Shown here one piece after another: positions 1 to 12,870 of a DNA stretch of 64,000 nucleotides. A program made the translations under genes and the position numbers. Origin of the DNA: Trochalopteron elliotii (lineage: Eukaryota > Chordata > Aves > Passeriformes > Leiothrichidae); the NCBI GenBank assembly GCA_024734555.1, contig JANPWX010000333.1:195240-259239 (forward strand), read 5' to 3'. The notes below the pieces were generated by a model. The model searched no databases. It was not told the DNA's origin and worked only from the letters and a program-made list of their open reading frames with translations. The stretch's first letter is position 1. Each line of letters starts with the position of its first letter.

Positions 1-66
1 GGGTTTTTTTTCCCTGTTTCTCCAGTAACTGTTGGATCACACACTAAACACAGATTGTTGGTTTAC

Positions 67-98
67 ATATATATATATGTATATATGTGTATATATGA
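67..98. repeat. TA-rich microsatellite
   Basis: The stretch consists of TATA and TATG dinucleotide runs (tatatatatatgtatatatg and similar). It is a simple low-complexity repeat in intron 3. Confidence 0.8.
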
Positions 99-1185
99 TT
101 TAGGGTCCCAGCAGCCACTGGAGGAACAGCACTGCAAGGCCACACACAAAACTCTGTGTACCCCCCTAATCTTCATCTCACAGCCTGGCACTTCTCCCTC
201 TGCATTTCAACTCATTCATTTACTTTATTAATGAATTATTATTCCTGAAAAGTTACCATTGCAAGGAGATATCATTCTTTGATGGCACACCATTCCTCAG
301 CTCTGGTCTGAAACACGTCTGTGAATATTTATAAGTAGTTTCCTATTGTCTTTCCAAATATGTGTAAATATGTTGCATTTCATTGGCATTTCATTAAATA
401 TATAACAATAAGCTTAAGCTCTCACTAGGTTAGCTGAAGCCATTCAAAGAGGGTGTAAATAACATTGCTTCATTGCACAAATATTTTAGCAGCCTGCTCT
501 CAGCCTTGTTCTGCAGGGAAGGGTGGATTCAGTTCCAAACTTCACTAACAAATAGCAGTAATGGGTCTCCTTAACCTACAAAAGAACCCCAGACAGGTTG
601 GGAGGGGGGTCCTCAGTCACCTGAGGATGTTGGAAATGTTGGATTTCATGTTCTCATCAGCCTCATTAGCACTCATTAGCACCAGCAGGTTGCTCTCTAA
701 TGTCCCACTCTCTTTGCACAGAGGTTATGCCAACCACCAATAAATTCACACATGTAAAACTATCAGTAAAGTTGGCAGCTTGATGCTTGCCTTGGATATA
801 TTTTGTTGTGCAAGAATTCAGGAAATTCCAAGAAAAAACATTAGACTGTGTTCTAGCACTCTGGAAGGTCATAGAATACTCTATGCACTTTTGGGGAGAC
901 AAGTTTATCATACATGATTTATTTTATCATTTCATGTCCTTTCTCTCTGCCACAGATATCTGCAAAAATCTGTTTTGCCAAGACTTGCTCTGCCTTTCCT
1001 TTGCAGAAATCAAGTTTCCTGATAGATAATGTGCTGAGGGCTCTGTTAGAATATCAACTATGATCCATGACTTTCAGAGAAAAAGTGTCAGACTTTGGTC
1101 TTGTCTGAGTTCAGAGGAATGTGGAATAATTACAGCTTTAAAAAAGCCTACCACTGTACATATAAACTTTTAGTGCAAGGATTTA

Positions 1186-1220
1186 ATAATCCTGTACTCA
1201 CTTTTGGAGTACAGGATTAT
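1186..1220. repeat. Perfect 14-bp inverted repeat, 7-base loop
   Basis: The left arm ATAATCCTGTACTC (1186-1199) is the exact reverse complement of the right arm GAGTACAGGATTAT (1207-1220). The arms are separated by ACTTTTG. The structure lies in TAFA1 intron 3 and has no recognised family. Confidence 0.9.
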
Positions 1221-2084
1221 CAAATGAGAACAGGGTTGAGAGCCAGCTGCCAGCACAACTGGCCTGGGACCCACTGGCATCTCCTCAAGGAGAGCCCCAA
1301 GAGGCCTCCCAGCCTGACAGCTTCTTGCTGGCTTCATTTTTGTATTTCCTAAAATCCCAGACTTTGAAAAGATCTCATAAGCTGAACTGTGAGGGGCTAA
1401 GAAACATTTTGATTTCTTTTCCTTGTCATTGCTGCTGAGACCCTCCCGACTATGGAAAATGTTTATGCAAATTCTACAGTTCTCCTTAAACTCTGGGTGA
1501 TTTATCTGTGTACCTGGCTAGCAAATCACAGAGTTTTACCCCTGAACAGCTGGGCAGACTTCACAGGTGCTCAGAGGACCTGGGAATGGACTCAAGGAAG
1601 TGAAGGTGCTGCCCATGAGTAATCCTGCTCCTACTTCAGCTGTGGAAGCCCCTCAGTCACCTGTCTAAGCAGCAGTTATCTCCAGAGGTGCAGAGAAAGG
1701 GACATGGAAAAATGACAGAGCTACAGCAGTTGATGCTCCCAATCTGAACAGCATTGAGGGCTAGAAATTCCTTGGCAAAATCTAAGCCTTTTTGTGTGAA
1801 ATCTGCTTTTTAAAGGACCACCTCCACTCAGCTCAAAGGCAGGAATGTGCTTGAGGACCTTCTGGGAGCAAGCACTTCACATAATTTTGTAATGTTATAA
1901 TTTATTTTCATAGTACCTGAGAAACCCATTCTTCAAGCTGTGAAGAGAAATTGGAGAAAAAAATGTCAGTCCCAAACTCTTGCAATTCAGTGTTAAAGTT
2001 CAGCAGGGCAGAAGAGACAGAGGGCAACATCCAAGGAAACACAGCAAGAATAACTCATCCTCTAAATAAATAAAATTGCAAATG

Positions 2085-2195
2085 GCAAACTGGTACAGCA
2101 AGGAGATGATTTACCTGTAGTAATAGAGAAAATGAGAAGCAGGGCTGGGATTAAACAAACCTTGGGAGTTTCTGCTTCTCAGGCCATTAGCCACC
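2085..2195 (-). repeat. Ancient MIR/L2-type repeat fossil
   Basis: The words GAGAAGCAGGGCTGGGATTA and the following lines resemble the amniote repeat text 'gcagagctgggattagaaccc...ctcc', which is the reverse complement of MIR/L2-type tails. Divergence is high. The family call is by recollection, not by a search. Confidence 0.4.
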
Positions 2196-5100
2196 ACCAG
2201 CACCTCTATTGGTCACGTTGTTAGGAGGGAAGCACACAACAGGTTTATGTCATTTTTCCTCATTTACCTAACAGTATGTTGGCTTCTAGGAAATGGCAAT
2301 GTAAGTGGTTTTTCACTAGTGAGTCTTCCCATGCTGTCGAATTAGCACCCTTTTTTGCTGGTTTATGCAGATCTTAAAAGGAAATTGTTCATGGATTCTT
2401 TGCATCTAATCTGCCCTTTCATATTTAATGGTGCAGACCACAGCGTTGTTCAGACGTGTAATACACACTTAAAAATACCTTACTCTAGCTGCTGAATATT
2501 TTGGAGTAGAGAATCAGGAGTTCTGAATGGAAAAGAAAATTAAAATCTTAAATTCTTTCAATTCTGCCAGTGAATTAAAAAAAAATTAAAAAAAACCCCT
2601 GAAGAATATCGCAAAGATCAGAGTGCTCAAAAAAAAAGTTTAGTATGCTGATGTCTTTTTAATGTTTACTACAATTAACAAATATTAAATTAACTCAGCA
2701 AGACTGAATTTGAGGCAATTAGAGATACGAGACACCACTTGCCAGGCTGATTGCACTGTGCTTGTATTTTGAACAGGAGAAATGTCCATTTTCCCAGAGC
2801 TATGAGAGGTCTGTTATCAAAGTCTGTGAAGCATTGCACTGCAGGAGCATTAGATTGATACTTCTAAAATTGAGTAAGATTGAATTAAAGCAGAGAGTTG
2901 GATAGTTTGGACTCCCTGTAGGAAACATCCTGCACTTCTCCCAGATAGCAATATTCAACCTGAAATCTTTTGTTTTGGATTTGTATTCTTTAACTTATCA
3001 GATTACTTCTCTACAGCTCCCAGAGTGGCTGCTCTCTCAGTCTATTTATGAAATACATAACCCTTTAGATGACACTTTCTTTCACTCCAGCTTTCTCATC
3101 CTCCCAGAAAGTGTGTTCCCACCCCTGTAATTCATTCTGCTCCCCATGACATCCCAATAAATTAAGAGAAACTGCATGTCTCATTCAATTCTCTGAGATT
3201 TTGTTGTATAAGGAATAGGTGAGCACAGGGTTGCAGTTTGTCCCATTCTAGTTTATATCCTTTCTATTTTTTTTTTTTTTTTCAAAAAATAAAGACAAAC
3301 TACTTGAAAGATTTTACCCACCTCTGTGCTGTTGCTATTGCCAAAATCTCCATCAGCACAAGAATCTCTCACAGGGAGTTTGAACTTTCCTTTAATCTAA
3401 TTCATTTAGAAAATGACTCACAATATATCGAATAAAGTGGGGAAAATTGATATCTTTTCATTAAGCCGACAAAGTCTTTTTCACTTCTGACATCTGTGAA
3501 ATGTGTTCTCTATTTAAATTTTATTTATATCAATCTTCGCTGGTGGAAACAAGATTAAAACAGAATGCTCTGTACTTACAGGGGAAACTTTCCCATCCTG
3601 CAATGAGTGTCATACTGGTTTTGAAAATGAGCTTCTTATTCCTTGCAGTAACATGACACCCATGATCAGGAGGAACCACAATCTAATATCTCCATTCCTT
3701 TGTATTCTATTTCTATATAAACAAAATGTGTGCACTTTATCACAGGCAGAAAGAGAACTGCTGTGGCTTTATAATGGCAACTGCAGAAGCAATCTTGGAA
3801 CATTTTAATACATGGCATGTTCCCTCTAAACTGTTGAAAAATGCATGATGATACTTTGCTCTGTTTTCATATTTCAGGGTATTCCATAAACATGAATTAA
3901 AGTTATCTATTACTCTGTGAGGTTGGTCTTATTGTTACAGTGTTAAATATAATGTCTTTATACTTTTTGCCATATAGACTCTGTCATATTGTTAAAGCAA
4001 TTTCCTAAATACCAATGCAGAAAAGTTAAGGAGGATTTTATCTACAAAACAAACAAAAATACTTGCATTTTCTCTACAGACAGGAGCAGCAAAAATGACA
4101 GAAGCAATTGCCTGGCCTGTGTGTGCACATTTTCTCTGTACATGTCCTGTTAATCACCTGTGAAATGGCTTTGAGGAACTGAGTAGCTTCAGTTTAATGC
4201 AGGAACTTCATGACTGAGAAATGTGAAACATAATAAATTCAGGAGTTGCAACAGGCAGTTTTAATCAAATGGATTGTGCATTTTTTCCAATTTTCGTTTG
4301 ACTCAAGAGGAAGATGATTGAACAATTAGTGTTTCCATGCTGATTTGATCTTTTAGGTGTAGATACATGAAGATGTTCAGTGCATTCCTACTGCCCCTTA
4401 ATAGAATACTTTGATACTGAAATTCAAGGGGGAAATTTTCCCCAGCCAGCTGCCTTCGTGCATCAAAACTTTGTGCTCCAGACAAAGCACAAGAGCAAAT
4501 CAAAGCACGGTCACTACCCTTGTGCAACCTCCAAAGGGTCTCATGAACTTTGAAGGCTGAATCCAAGCTAAACTGGCAGTTCCCTGCAGCCACCTAAGGC
4601 TTTGAGCATTATGTTTGGGAACAAATGTATTTTAAAATGCAACAGAATTGTGTAAACATGAGAAAATATGAGCTATTCAATTGCTTTTTCCCTGTGTTCT
4701 GTCTGATCTTCAGATTTCTTATTTGCAGTTTATTTGTCTGGAACCCATGATTTGCAAATGCCGTTTCAACCAAATGCTTTTTGTGAGTGTTAATCCATGC
4801 ACACTAAGTACATCAAAAGTTAAATATTTTGAACAAAATCATTCTATGGCTTTGCAAACAAAGATTTTTTTTTTAAAAGTGTGAATTGGGCTGAAAAAGA
4901 AACCTCGAGAATTTCCTGAAGAAAGTTGCTTTTTTCCCCAGCTCCATTGGTGATTTGTTAGGAGTTAAATACTCTTATAAAAGAGGCATTTTCTTGAAAA
5001 TAGTTTGGATATAAACAAGCCCTTATTTAACCTAGAAGGTGATGGGGGAGAAAAAAAAGGGACTGAAACAAAACACAAACAAAGCAGGAGTAATCAAGGC

Positions 5101-7057
5101 TCTTCTGTTCCACGTCCTTTTCCTTTCCCCATGGTAGAGGGATCTGTCTCAGTCAATTCAGCATGAAGAAACTCTTGTGCTTTGTGTATTCCCCAGACAG
5201 TGAGAGGAACACAATGAGAAGCACTCCAGACTCCTACAGGTGTCTAATTCAGCATGACGTGAGCACTCACAGCCTGTGCTGCCTGGTGATTAACAGGAAT
5301 CTCTAATTCTCACCCAGAATGAGTGGTTGGGGTCACTGAGAAGTTCAGGTTCCTTGGGATCTGGGAGTTCTTGAATAAAAACCACCCTGAGGGGGAGCAT
5401 CTCAATTTGAGCAATTCTCTCTCTCACCCGACTGCTTCAGCTCATCTCAAAGTGACAGAACCTAAACACAGAGAATCATGTTTCCCTGGGGAAGGCTTCT
5501 CCTCTCCTGCTACAGGTGGGCCCAGCCTCAAATGCTGCAAACTGTGATTCATTTTAAAGCTTTTTCCTCCCCTCTTTGAACAGAGCTGGAGGTGTAAAAC
5601 TTTGAAATCGAGGAGAACTCAAAGGATCAGCAGTACCCAAGAAAGACAACTGGTCCTAAAGATTAAAAGGCTCTTAATAGAAGAGAAAACCTGTAAACAC
5701 AAGGTTCAAAGAAAGTAATTTTCTTTGGGTTTTGGATGCCCCTGCCACCGTATGGGGCTGAGGACTAGACCACAATGAGCTTTGTAGTGCTCCAACTTAC
5801 AAAGGATTTTGCCTACTTACACATTAGAGAAAAAGAGGAGGTTTTCATCTGCAAAGTTCCCCCAATAGTTTCCCCCATTATAAAAGGAGCCTGGTTTCAG
5901 CCCAGGTGAGAATGCTCACTGATGAGCACTTGGGTGTAATTGCACTGTGATCACAAATCTATAAAAACATATCTGTGTATACTAAAACCTACACACCACT
6001 CACTACATGAGTCAGTTGCCATTAAGGCTCAGCACTGAGTTTGCATTTGATTATTTTTCAAGGTCAAGGTCTGAATACTTGGGCTGTATTTAACAGCACT
6101 AAGGAGTAGTGAGATCATTTTAATTGCTGTGAACAGCATTGCTGCCTCTCAGTGTGCAGTCACCTCATATCTCTGTTTTACACTGTAAATTCCCCAGGCC
6201 AGAGTGTTCAGGTTTGTGGGGTTTAGGATCTCACACCACAGGATCCTTCTCCGTGGTTATTTAATGCTCCTGGTAAATAATTATGACCATCACTTCTGAT
6301 TCCATGTCACAGGATTCTTCCCACACATCCTGAGGATGCTCTGCTCTGATGGTGGCTGTGAAGGCCAGCACTTAGCAGGATATGGGTTTTCAGTTTGCCC
6401 ACTGCACAATCTATTATTAGAGCACGGATTCAGCCCTCACACCTTTTCATGCATGGCAAAGAGAAAGATCTTTTTTCTCTGCTGTTAGCAGCATTAATGA
6501 TACCCTTCTGAAAAAGGTGTGTGAACAGCATCATTAAACTGCCTTGCCAGCACAGGTGTAAAGGACTTTTTTTGTGTCTTGTATATGTGGAGAAATGATA
6601 CATTATATGATAAAAATCAGATGCAAGCTCTGGGAAGAACCAGGAAAGACAATACTGAGAGCTATATGATCATTGTAGGGCTCCTCAAACTGAACCATTC
6701 TATTCAATTTTATATTCAAGAATTTAATTATAAGCTCTGTAATGCCCTTAAATCAATGCATGCACAAGAGGGCATTTTCCAGAGCTGAATGGCAGTCAGC
6801 TGGTGTGTATCTATATATATTAATATATATGTATAAGGTAGGCAGCTGCTTCAAAGGTATTTTATGGGCTTAAAGCAGCCGTGAGGGATGATATGAATGG
6901 GTTAAGCATCTTTCTTTGAGTGACTGTGCAGAAAGCTTTGACAGGCTTCCTGAGTGCAACCATGAAATTAATTCTTGCCAGAGAAAGCAAATCACAGAAA
7001 GAGCCACTCATGAGCCAACTCGTCACAGTTGCAAGGTTAGCTAAAGTTTATCAAAAT

Positions 7058-7168
7058 CCCCAGACAAAAAATGTCATTAAGATACAGTTAAGGATATAGT
7101 CAGATACCAATTCCCAGGCAAGAAACTTCATTAAGGTACATTCAAGGTTGTAAACATATGTGCCAATT
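7058..7168. repeat. Diverged tandem duplication, about 55-bp unit
   Basis: Two adjacent units (7058-7112 and 7113-7168) share the same order of words: CCCAG(A/G)CAA, then TCATTAAG(A/G)TACA, then AAGG, then CCAATT. They look roughly 70% similar, so this is an old duplication. It lies about 700 bp upstream of the TAFA1 penultimate exon. Confidence 0.65.
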
Positions 7169-7749
7169 AAATTCAAACAGCTGGGTCCAAACACTGCCAT
7201 TATTTACAATGTTAAATATTTGGAAATTAAAAGTTACTTTTTGAGATAATGTGGTTTCTATAAAATTCATAATCGTGTTTCAACAAACAACTTCTGCTGC
7301 AGTTCTTTGTTACTTTACCCTCTATTTCTAGTTGTGGTGCTCCCTGTGATGGCATATTGGGCTAAAAGTCTCTGTGAGTTCAAATAATTCTGGGCAGATT
7401 TGTGGTTAAAAAAAATCCAGGTCCTGAAAGCAAAGCAGACATAGTTTTATGTGGAGTACACTGAACCAGAAGTCCTGAAGACCTGGAGAATACTCTGGGG
7501 AGAATCTCCTCAGACTTGCCTTGTTGTTGTACACGTTGGTGCAGATCAGATTGGCACTTAGGGAGAGGGGCTGTGTCCTTTGGTCCTTTGGTCCCTTGGT
7601 CTGCAGCAGAATTTCTGCAACCACAAAATTCCGTGCAGCCAAGGGAGCAGAGCAGATCTCCTCTGTGAGGAGGCTGTGGCAAGCAGTGCACTGTCTTAGG
7701 CAGTATAGGATGCCAAACGAGTAATTAAATATGAAATCTGTACAACTAA

Positions 7750-8013
<264 letters not shown>

Positions 8014-10803
8014 TGAATAGCAAAGGGCATCACTAATGACTGCTCACCCATGTCTTCTCCATCATCATGCCTGCTGTAAAAGTCTTAAAGACCACTGTCA
8101 TGATCACCCAGTGCTTCTGGCCATAGTTTAGTGAAAATTCAGATGGATCAAGCTGGTCAACTGGGTCCAGGCTTGGTAACCAGCAGGTCGTAGCTGCTGA
8201 ATTGCCAGGTCACTTTCTTACATTGTCACTTCAAAATACCCTTAATGCACATCACTGAGTCCCTTTCTGGTGGCTAAAGGGAAAAATATTAGCTCAGAGG
8301 GATCTGCTGGATCCTGTATCCATTCCTTGGCTGTTCCAGGCCACACCTGGATTAGCAGCTGTACAAGTGCTTTGTAGCAGAGGGCTCAACTCTCTGTTTG
8401 CACTGCAGATTTCACTTCAGAGCAGCTCCAACCCCATGAACTCATTAGTGACAAGCTCCTGAGATGCTGCAGGTTCAGGTGACACAGGCCAACAAGTGAC
8501 AACAGCTTTCACCACACCATGCCAAGAAAAGGCAGAGAGAGGGCTGCAAAGAGAGGGTGAGAATGAGCTGCCTAAGCTCCCACTTGGAGATTACCTTGGG
8601 AATCAAAGTGTTTTTCAGAAACAGACTCTAGCTTTTCTTTTGCATTGTGCAACTGTTTCACGACCATTGTCTTAAAACAGTCACCTATACCTGTATTCAA
8701 AAGTTTTAATTAACTAATTTTCATACCACAATTGAATTTTTTTTCCAGGAAAGTTACATGGTTGTCAACTCAAAATGCTTTTATAAATATATAAATTTTC
8801 ATTTTCTGTGAATTGGAAAATGGCTTTTGAGTTAAAAATGGCGAATTTTCAAGATTTTTTTCCCCTTTTGATAAGAAATTCTACATACTCATGCCCAGCT
8901 GCTAATTCACAGGGATGTGCAGAGTAGTGTTGCAATTTCCTCATTTCTTCCTTTCTCTGCAATCCTACCTCCAGTCATTTTTCATGTCTTCTATGTCTTC
9001 TGTTGAAGGAGAAGTTTTTACCCTAATTGACCCCCATGCCACCCGAAATCCTTTTCTTTTCCTCCATAGGACCTACCCCAGGATGAATGATTTATACTGC
9101 AAACCTCATTTCTGGAGCAGAGCCTTCTGCCACACCAACACATTAAACTATCAGGTGAACTACTGACTTAGGAGATTATCTTTGTAGAGAGCAGTAAATT
9201 GGCCCCCAAAAACAAGATCCAGGTGATCTCTCTGTCACCTCCCAGAGAAAAGGAGGAAAGATGGAGGGAACTGGGATTCCTTGACTCAGCTTATATCTGC
9301 TTTGCTGCTCCTGCAAAATCTCTCTGTGCCCACAGCTGCTCTCTCCCCACTGCAGCACCACTGGAAGGCTGTTTCCTAATGAATGTGCCTTGCAGGGAAA
9401 TTAAAAAACCCCAGACCACAAACTCGCTTTCCAGTGAGGAAAGTGGGGAGTTAAAATGGAAGAAAGTTATGTAGAAGAACTGAGAAGCAACATGAAGTAT
9501 CTTATACAATAATTCAGCCCTTCTGCAGTCTGTCCACAAGTTACATAATTGAGGAATTGCATTTTCTTTCTTCAGTGAAGCTGTCCTTCTCTTAAATCCC
9601 CCAATCCTCATCATATAAACTAGTTTTAGGCAATAGAAGTGATTGCTAGAAATTTAGCAGCTTCATTAATATGCAGATGTATGGTCCAATCTATTCAGCA
9701 TGCATTATTGTATTTCATTTGAATTAAATACTGGCAGAGTGAGTGCTCATAGCTGAAAAAAATATTTCTTCATTTACCCACAGGAGTTATTTTAATTAGC
9801 TTGCAAGGGGAGTACCTTATGGTGCTGCTTCCAGTAGAATTTTGCTTTGTTGCTTTAAAATATCATTACAGAACCCAATTGACAAAGGCAACGTGACATG
9901 ATGTGCTCCCCAACTGTCTCTTGCATTTTCTAAGGAAAAATTTTACTTCTTAAACCCTGAAACTTTGCTGGAATCTGTAGCACTGCGTCAAGTCTAGCAA
10001 CATAAATATAAAATAATGGAAGCAATCAGATAATCAGATCCTGAAACAGGCTTTTTTTTTCTTTGTTTTGCCATTTCAGACAGCAGCAGAGAATGAGATT
10101 ACAATGCAGTCTGCCCTGACCACAATCCAGGTTCCAAGATTGGTCCATGTGTGTCTAATTCGAGTAGTTAAGGAAGTTAAGAAAGCAGAAGAAACAAGAC
10201 AAATCAGTCAACATCCCAGTTCTCTCTGTGTTGATTAGGCAGAAAGCCACAGCAAGTCTCCATAGGCTGTAAACTGTAAACTGTTTTAATGAAGGCTTTT
10301 CCTTACACTAAATACATTTACGTTAGGCAACTGCTGTCCTGGCAAGGAAAACATTCACATTTATGACTCTTGGGATTAAGATACCCATTAGTACATTCTT
10401 CCAGGCCCACAGTAAATCACATATAAGCATAAATATATTTATAAATACATGGATATACATGATATATATAGTTTTCTAGGGCAGTGCATAACTTCATGGT
10501 TGGGTGTCAAATGTGATTAATACTGATTAGTGTCAGAAGGAGGTGGACAACAGACTCAGTGAAGTCTTTACCAGCACATTCTTCATTCCTTCTTTTTCAT
10601 GCATTTATTTCTGTGTTCAGCCCTTTAGCATTGCTTGCTAATTAAGTTTTTAAAGCCAAATTTATAAAGCTCACAGCTTCCTTAAACTGATTTGTTTTCT
10701 ACTGATGGTCAGGCAGGTGACAAACACTGGAAGGAAATAATTTTGTCATTAAATTTTTGGAGCAGTTTTCAACGTTTTTTTAATCCCTCATCACCTTTTA
10801 TAC

Positions 10804-10846
10804 ATACATATATACATATATATATATATAATTTATTTATTTATTT
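10804..10846. repeat. AT microsatellite with TTTA repeats
   Basis: ACATATATA and TATATATA runs are followed by three to four TTTA units. This is a simple repeat in intron 4. Confidence 0.8.
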
Positions 10847-11121
10847 AAGAACTCTCAATGCTTTCCTTAAATATGTGGGGCCCTTGGAGCTGTACTAGGA
10901 CCTGCTGGAGGTCACATTGCCACTTTCAGCACAACGACTGGCACCAGTGGAACTAGAAGAGCAGCATCACAGGCTGAATGCTGCTGATATTCTGAAGCAT
11001 GGAAATTAATTTGATTAATATAATAATAATTAATGATCAGCTGGGAATGGGCAGAGGAACTCAGCTCAAAGCCAGTCTCCAGTTTCTCAACCTGTGCCTT
11101 GAGTTACAACGTCTTTGATTA

Positions 11122-11321
11122 GGTTTAACCAGTTTGAACAAGTTTTGACCCATCTGAACTGGTTCTGACCTGTTTGAGCCAGTTCCAACTGGTTTTGATA
11201 GGTTTGATTTGGTTTGAACTGTTTTAAACTGATTTCTGTAACTTTTATCCTGTTTTGACCAATTTCATTTGGTTTGAACCGGTTTTGACTGGTTTAACCT
11301 GGTTTAAACCATTTGTAACTG
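11122..11321. repeat. Degenerate 10-bp satellite, about 20 units in strict register
   Basis: The sequence can be cut into twenty consecutive 10-base units with no slippage: ggtttaacca, gtttgaacaa, gttttgaccc and so on to tttgtaactg. The consensus is close to GTTTGAACTG. Many junctions read AACTGGTT or AACCGGTT, and GGTTTAAACC (11301-11310) is a perfect palindrome. Unit identity varies widely, so the array is old. One further related unit, gtctttgatt, precedes it at 11111-11120. It lies in intron 4. Confidence 0.85.
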
Positions 11322-11952
11322 GTGGGATTCAGGTCCATTCAACTTGAACCAGCTGCACCTCATGTAAATCTCTCTTGCTCTAATATTTACTGCTGTATTT
11401 AATCACCTCATGCTTAGATAATAATCTGTAGCCCTGATTTAATGACCAAGCCTGATCACATTCAAGTCAATGTGAGTTTCACTGCTGATCCAGGTGCCTG
11501 GTAAAAGGCTGAACCCCTCCTGGAGTTCATCTGGGTGTATCAGTCCAGGAAAGAAACAAAAGCATAACAAAACCATTTCCTTGAGAGCACTGTTTTTGCT
11601 GTCAGTCAGTTGTTCTTATTTCAGCATCCTGAAAAAAACTCCTGAGCATGGGTGTTTGCTCTTGCAGCATTAGTGCAGCACTCAGATCAGTTTTGGTGGT
11701 GGTCACAAAAAAGGGTGGGTTGTGGTCTGTTGCAGGGTGTGTTATCTCACCCAAGGTGTGAGTAGCTGCTATGGCCAGACACCACCCTGCCCTCTGGGTA
11801 AGTGGGTTGGTGGGGTTCCAAACAAACCTGAAAGGTGGATGCTCCTGCCTGTCTTAGCCAGCTGCAGTCACTGGAATCAGTCTGGGAAGGGGAGGGTGAG
11901 CACAGCCCCAGGCCCAAGGCTGTCCTGGCATGTCCCTCTTACTTGAATGGCT

Positions 11953-12222
11953 CCTGCAAGGAAGATGGAGAGAGACTCTTTACAAGGGCTTTAGGGGACA
12001 GAACACGGGAGAATGGCTTCAGACTGACAGACAGTAGGTTTAGATTGGATATTAGGAAGGAATTCTTCCCTGTAAGGGTGGAAAGGCTGTGGCACAAATT
12101 GCCCAGAGAATCTGTGGCTGCCTCATCCCTGGAAGTGTCCCAGGCCAGGTTGGACAGGGCTTGGAGCAACCTGGAATAGTGGAAGCTGTCCCTGCCAAAC
12201 AAAGACATTCTATGATTCTGTC
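11953..12222 (+). mobile_element. CR1 LINE 3' end in TAFA1 intron 4
   Basis: The order of words is that of avian CR1 3' ends: GAGAGACTCTTTACAAGGGC, then AATGGCTTCAGACTGACAGA, TTAGATTGGATATTAGGAAG, then the 'ctgtggctgcctcatccctgg' block, ending in ATTCTATGATTCTGT. Relative to the usual 3' end, about 50 bp appear to be missing just before the tail: the CATGGCAGGGGG...CCTTCCAACC block is absent. It is in the same orientation as TAFA1 and ends about 260 bp before the terminal exon. Confidence 0.93.
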
Positions 12223-12484
12223 ATGTCCAGCAGCACCAGCCCAGGTGGCTAATGCACATCCAATATCTCCCAAGGCAGAGGCAGGATCTTGCTCAGAATC
12301 TGTCTCTAGCATATTTTTACACCCTTGCAGAGCTAAAAGACACACACGCCTCTGGTATTGCATTTAAACTCAGCTATATCAATCAGCTATATCCCACAGA
12401 ACCTGGGGTTTTCTTTTCTGAAAGACTATATTTAAAAAATAACATATTATTCATAACTGACTCTTTCCCATTTTCTCACTGCAG

Positions 12485-12502
12485 ATCCACCCAAGGACTT
12501 AA
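12485..12502 (+). CDS. TAFA1: TAFA1 terminal coding exon (IHPRT-stop)
   Basis: The final coding segment is 18 nucleotides, ATC CAC CCA AGG ACT TAA, giving Ile-His-Pro-Arg-Thr and a stop. It joins in frame to the preceding exon (..KIKTTR|IHPRT), the exact C-terminus expected for TAFA1. The paralogue TAFA4 instead ends in KVTR, so this short tail confirms the gene assignment. It is preceded by a good acceptor ending CACTGCAG and continues directly into the 3'UTR. It is too short to be found by open-reading-frame length and was located from the known C-terminus. Confidence 0.95.
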   Translation: MHPRT

Positions 12503-12814
12503 CAGAGTGCCCACGTCTGCACGGAGACAGTGAAAGCCCTGCTGATTTATGAGGACAAAGTATTGAAAGTTTAAAACCATCTCAGCATTTACAAGCCAAA
12601 TGGATTTCTTATTTGCACTTTGACTGTTTACCAGAAAACAACAGTGGCTTTACTGTTTGAAAGAAAGGATTCGGTGGAAATAATGGCCCTGATTTTTGAC
12701 AGCTGAAAATAAAAAAAAAATGAAGAAAGTGGTTCCTTTGGTAAAGTTTCTGAGATTGTGAAGTACAAGCAACAGTATAAGTTTGGATCTACAATTTACT
12801 TTATACCAGTTAAA

Positions 12815-12855
12815 GTATATATATATATATAGAAATATATATATATTAATATATG
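12815..12855. repeat. AT microsatellite in TAFA1 3'UTR
   Basis: TATATATATATA runs are interrupted by GAAA and TTAA. The tract sits just upstream of the AATAAA at 12865 and could fold or vary in length between individuals. Confidence 0.8.
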
Positions 12856-12864
12856 ATATTTTGA

Positions 12865-12870
12865 AATAAA
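12865..12870 (+). promoter_or_regulatory. TAFA1: Candidate proximal poly(A) signal AATAAA of TAFA1
   Basis: A canonical AATAAA lies 363 bases after the stop codon. A U-rich stretch follows from about 12919, rather far downstream for an efficient signal. An earlier AATAAA (12708-12713) sits in an A-run and is equally formal. Use of either site cannot be judged from sequence. Confidence 0.45.
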
